Below are positions 7,664-8,511 of a stretch of DNA of 8,511 nucleotides, one piece after another (the first letter of the stretch is position 1; each line of letters starts with the position of its first letter). The notes below the pieces were generated by a model. That model saw only the letters and a program-made list of their open reading frames with translations. It ran no database searches and was not told where the DNA came from. This DNA is from an uncultured Erysipelotrichaceae bacterium (GTDB lineage Bacteria > Bacillota_I > Bacilli_A > Erysipelotrichales > Coprobacillaceae), in the NCBI GenBank assembly GCA_937917505.1, contig CALDMQ010000199.1, forward strand, positions 1 to 8,511. The letters run 5' to 3'. Position numbers and translations under genes: made by a program.

Positions 7664-8355
7664 AATTATTAGATTATCTACAAAAAGAAAAAATACCTTT
7701 TCATGATTTGAAATTATATAAAGAAGCTTTTACACATGCTTCTTATGCAAATGAATCAGGGCATAAAGGGAAAGATTATGAAAGATTAGAATTTATGGGA
7801 GATGCTGTTTTACAATTATATGTATCAGATTTCTTGTTTAAACTTTTTCCGGATGTTCCTGAAGGAACTTTAACAACTTTAAGAAGTAAATTGGTACGTG
7901 AAGAATCTTTGGCACGTTTTTCTAGAGAACTTGGTTTAGGAGAATTGCTTTATTTAGGTGTTGGTGAAGAAAAAAGTGGTGGTAGAGAACGAGATAGTGT
8001 TCTTGCTAATATTTTTGAATCTTTTGTGGGAGCAGTGTATTTGGATTGTGGAAAAGATGAAGTTATTAAGATTTTAGAAAAAACAATTTTTTTACATGTG
8101 AATGATTTAGATTATGATGATATTACAGATTATAAAACAACTTTACAAGAATTGATTCAAGCTGATCAAAGAAAAACAGTGACATATGAATTAATTGATA
8201 CTTATGGACCATCAAATGCTCCTGAATTTACAATTGCTGTCATGATGGATGATATGAAGCTTGGTACTGGTAAAGGAACAAGTAAAAAACGTGCAGAACA
8301 ACAAGCTGCAAAAGATGCATTAAATAAACTTGCAAAAGGTGATTTATCTAAATAA
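7660..8355 (+). CDS. rnc: Ribonuclease III
   Basis: 231-residue double-strand-specific endoribonuclease that processes rRNA precursors and degrades structured or sense-antisense RNA pairs, acting in the cytoplasm as a dimer. The catalytic domain (about 1-150) has the signature ERLEFMGDAVL at 41-51, with metal-binding E44 and D48, and E120 in the second metal-ligand helix (LANIFESFVGA). The position equivalent to E. coli D114 is asparagine (N117, codon AAT at 8008-8010). The double-stranded RNA binding domain covers about 155-225 and ends with the KKRAEQQAAKDAL helix. Length is normal. The ATG at 7660 overlaps the plsX stop in ATGA, and a GAAGGG at 7643-7648 is a somewhat distant ribosome binding site, so coupling to plsX probably matters. 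The next gene is not smc or ftsY, unlike in many Firmicutes. Confidence 0.96.
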   Translation: MKLLDYLQKEKIPFHDLKLYKEAFTHASYANESGHKGKDYERLEFMGDAVLQLYVSDFLFKLFPDVPEGTLTTLRSKLVREESLARFSRELGLGELLYLGVGEEKSGGRERDSVLANIFESFVGAVYLDCGKDEVIKILEKTIFLHVNDLDYDDITDYKTTLQELIQADQRKTVTYELIDTYGPSNAPEFTIAVMMDDMKLGTGKGTSKKRAEQQAAKDALNKLAKGDLSK

Positions 8356-8367
8356 ATCATCTTTTTT
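8334..8367 (+). terminator. Intrinsic terminator overlapping the 3' end of rnc
   Basis: Nine-pair stem GGTGATTTA (8338-8346) with TAAATCATC (8353-8361), one pair being G-U, around a six-base loop TCTAAA, followed by six T (8362-8367). The A run at 8334-8337 can extend the stem into the T run. The 5' arm encodes the last residues of RNase III (GDL) and the 3' arm contains the stop codon, so coding and termination signals share bases. Confidence 0.85.
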
Positions 8368-8404
8368 AGCCTAAACATTTTTGATGCTCTTGCATAGTGT
8401 ATAT

Positions 8405-8420
8405 AAGGAGGTCAAAAATG
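8405..8420 (+). promoter_or_regulatory. Strong ribosome binding site of the last gene
   Basis: AAGGAGG at 8405-8411 is a near-perfect complement to the 16S rRNA tail and lies six bases before the ATG at 8418. It is the strongest site in the window and fixes the start of the truncated last gene. The 62 bases between rnc and this ATG hold the 3' part of the terminator and no convincing vegetative promoter. Confidence 0.85.
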
Positions 8421-8511
8421 TATAATTCATATATGTATAACGAACGAGCACATTTTCCAAATGTAGGTGAAATTATTTTGTATACTGTCAATAAAAGCGA
8501 TAATCTTTATC
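8418..8511 (+). CDS. LysM-domain protein, N-terminal fragment (3' end outside window)
   Basis: Thirty-one complete codons starting MYNSYMYNERAHFPNVG and then entering a stretch EIILYTVNKSDNLY (18-31) that matches the beginning of a LysM domain (typical form YTVKSGDTLY). LysM domains bind N-acetylglucosamine chains of peptidoglycan or chitin. The first 17 residues are polar, tyrosine- and asparagine-rich, with no hydrophobic signal peptide, so either the protein is exported without a standard signal or it acts inside the cell, as several LysM spore-coat proteins do in their family. The strong AAGGAGG sets the start. A gene too short to extend past the window edge is possible but nothing stops it before base 8511. 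The call rests on about 12 residues of the domain. Confidence 0.65.
   Translation, partial: MYNSYMYNERAHFPNVGEIILYTVNKSDNLY

Noticed and set aside
8381..8406. Vegetative promoter TTGATG ... TATATA before the LysM gene
   Set aside because: Spacing between the two hexamers is only 13 bases, and the -10 would adjoin the ribosome site.
1..8511. Mycoplasma/Spiroplasma origin suggested by AT richness and short SMC
   Set aside because: The tryptophans I checked are encoded by TGG, the long genes have no in-frame TGA, and TGA stops end the regulator and plsX at family-typical positions, so the standard bacterial code is used.

Overview
The window is AT-rich, densely packed chromosomal DNA from a low-GC Gram-positive (Firmicutes-type) bacterium. 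Every gene is on the + strand. The family-level best guess is an Erysipelotrichia/Coprobacillaceae-like gut anaerobe: the SMC protein is short like that of Mollicutes, yet the code is the standard bacterial one. The tryptophans I checked in the long genes are TGG, no TGA interrupts the long reading frames, and TGA serves as a normal stop, which argues against Mycoplasma or Spiroplasma. The taxonomic call is an inference from family features, not a search result.

Layout. (1) 1-4581: the 3' end of an OmpR-family response regulator gene, its sensor histidine kinase (ATGA overlap), and smc starting one base after the kinase stop codon. This looks like a translationally coupled unit, closed by a clean GCAA-loop intrinsic terminator at 4585-4610. 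(2) 4646-8355: recG, plsX and rnc. recG and plsX each carry a possible extended -10 promoter just ahead of a near-identical ribosome binding site. plsX and rnc overlap by ATGA. A second intrinsic terminator begins inside the last codons of rnc. (3) 8418-8511: the first 31 codons of a new gene that enters a LysM domain without a signal peptide.

The genes are housekeeping: chromosome compaction and segregation (SMC), stalled-fork rescue and recombination (RecG), the acyl-phosphate step of phospholipid synthesis (PlsX), and dsRNA processing (RNase III). The set recalls the classical Bacillus order recG-fapR-plsX-fabD-fabG-acpP-rnc-smc-ftsY, but reshuffled and stripped. smc lies upstream of recG behind a two-component system; fapR, fabD, fabG and acpP are absent between recG and rnc; and smc/ftsY do not follow rnc. 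I see no mobile element, CRISPR array, tRNA or rRNA, and no intergenic stretch longer than 64 bases. I found no clear candidate for a wholly new system. The most notable points are the short-armed SMC, its coupling to a sensor kinase gene, and the rearranged cluster.
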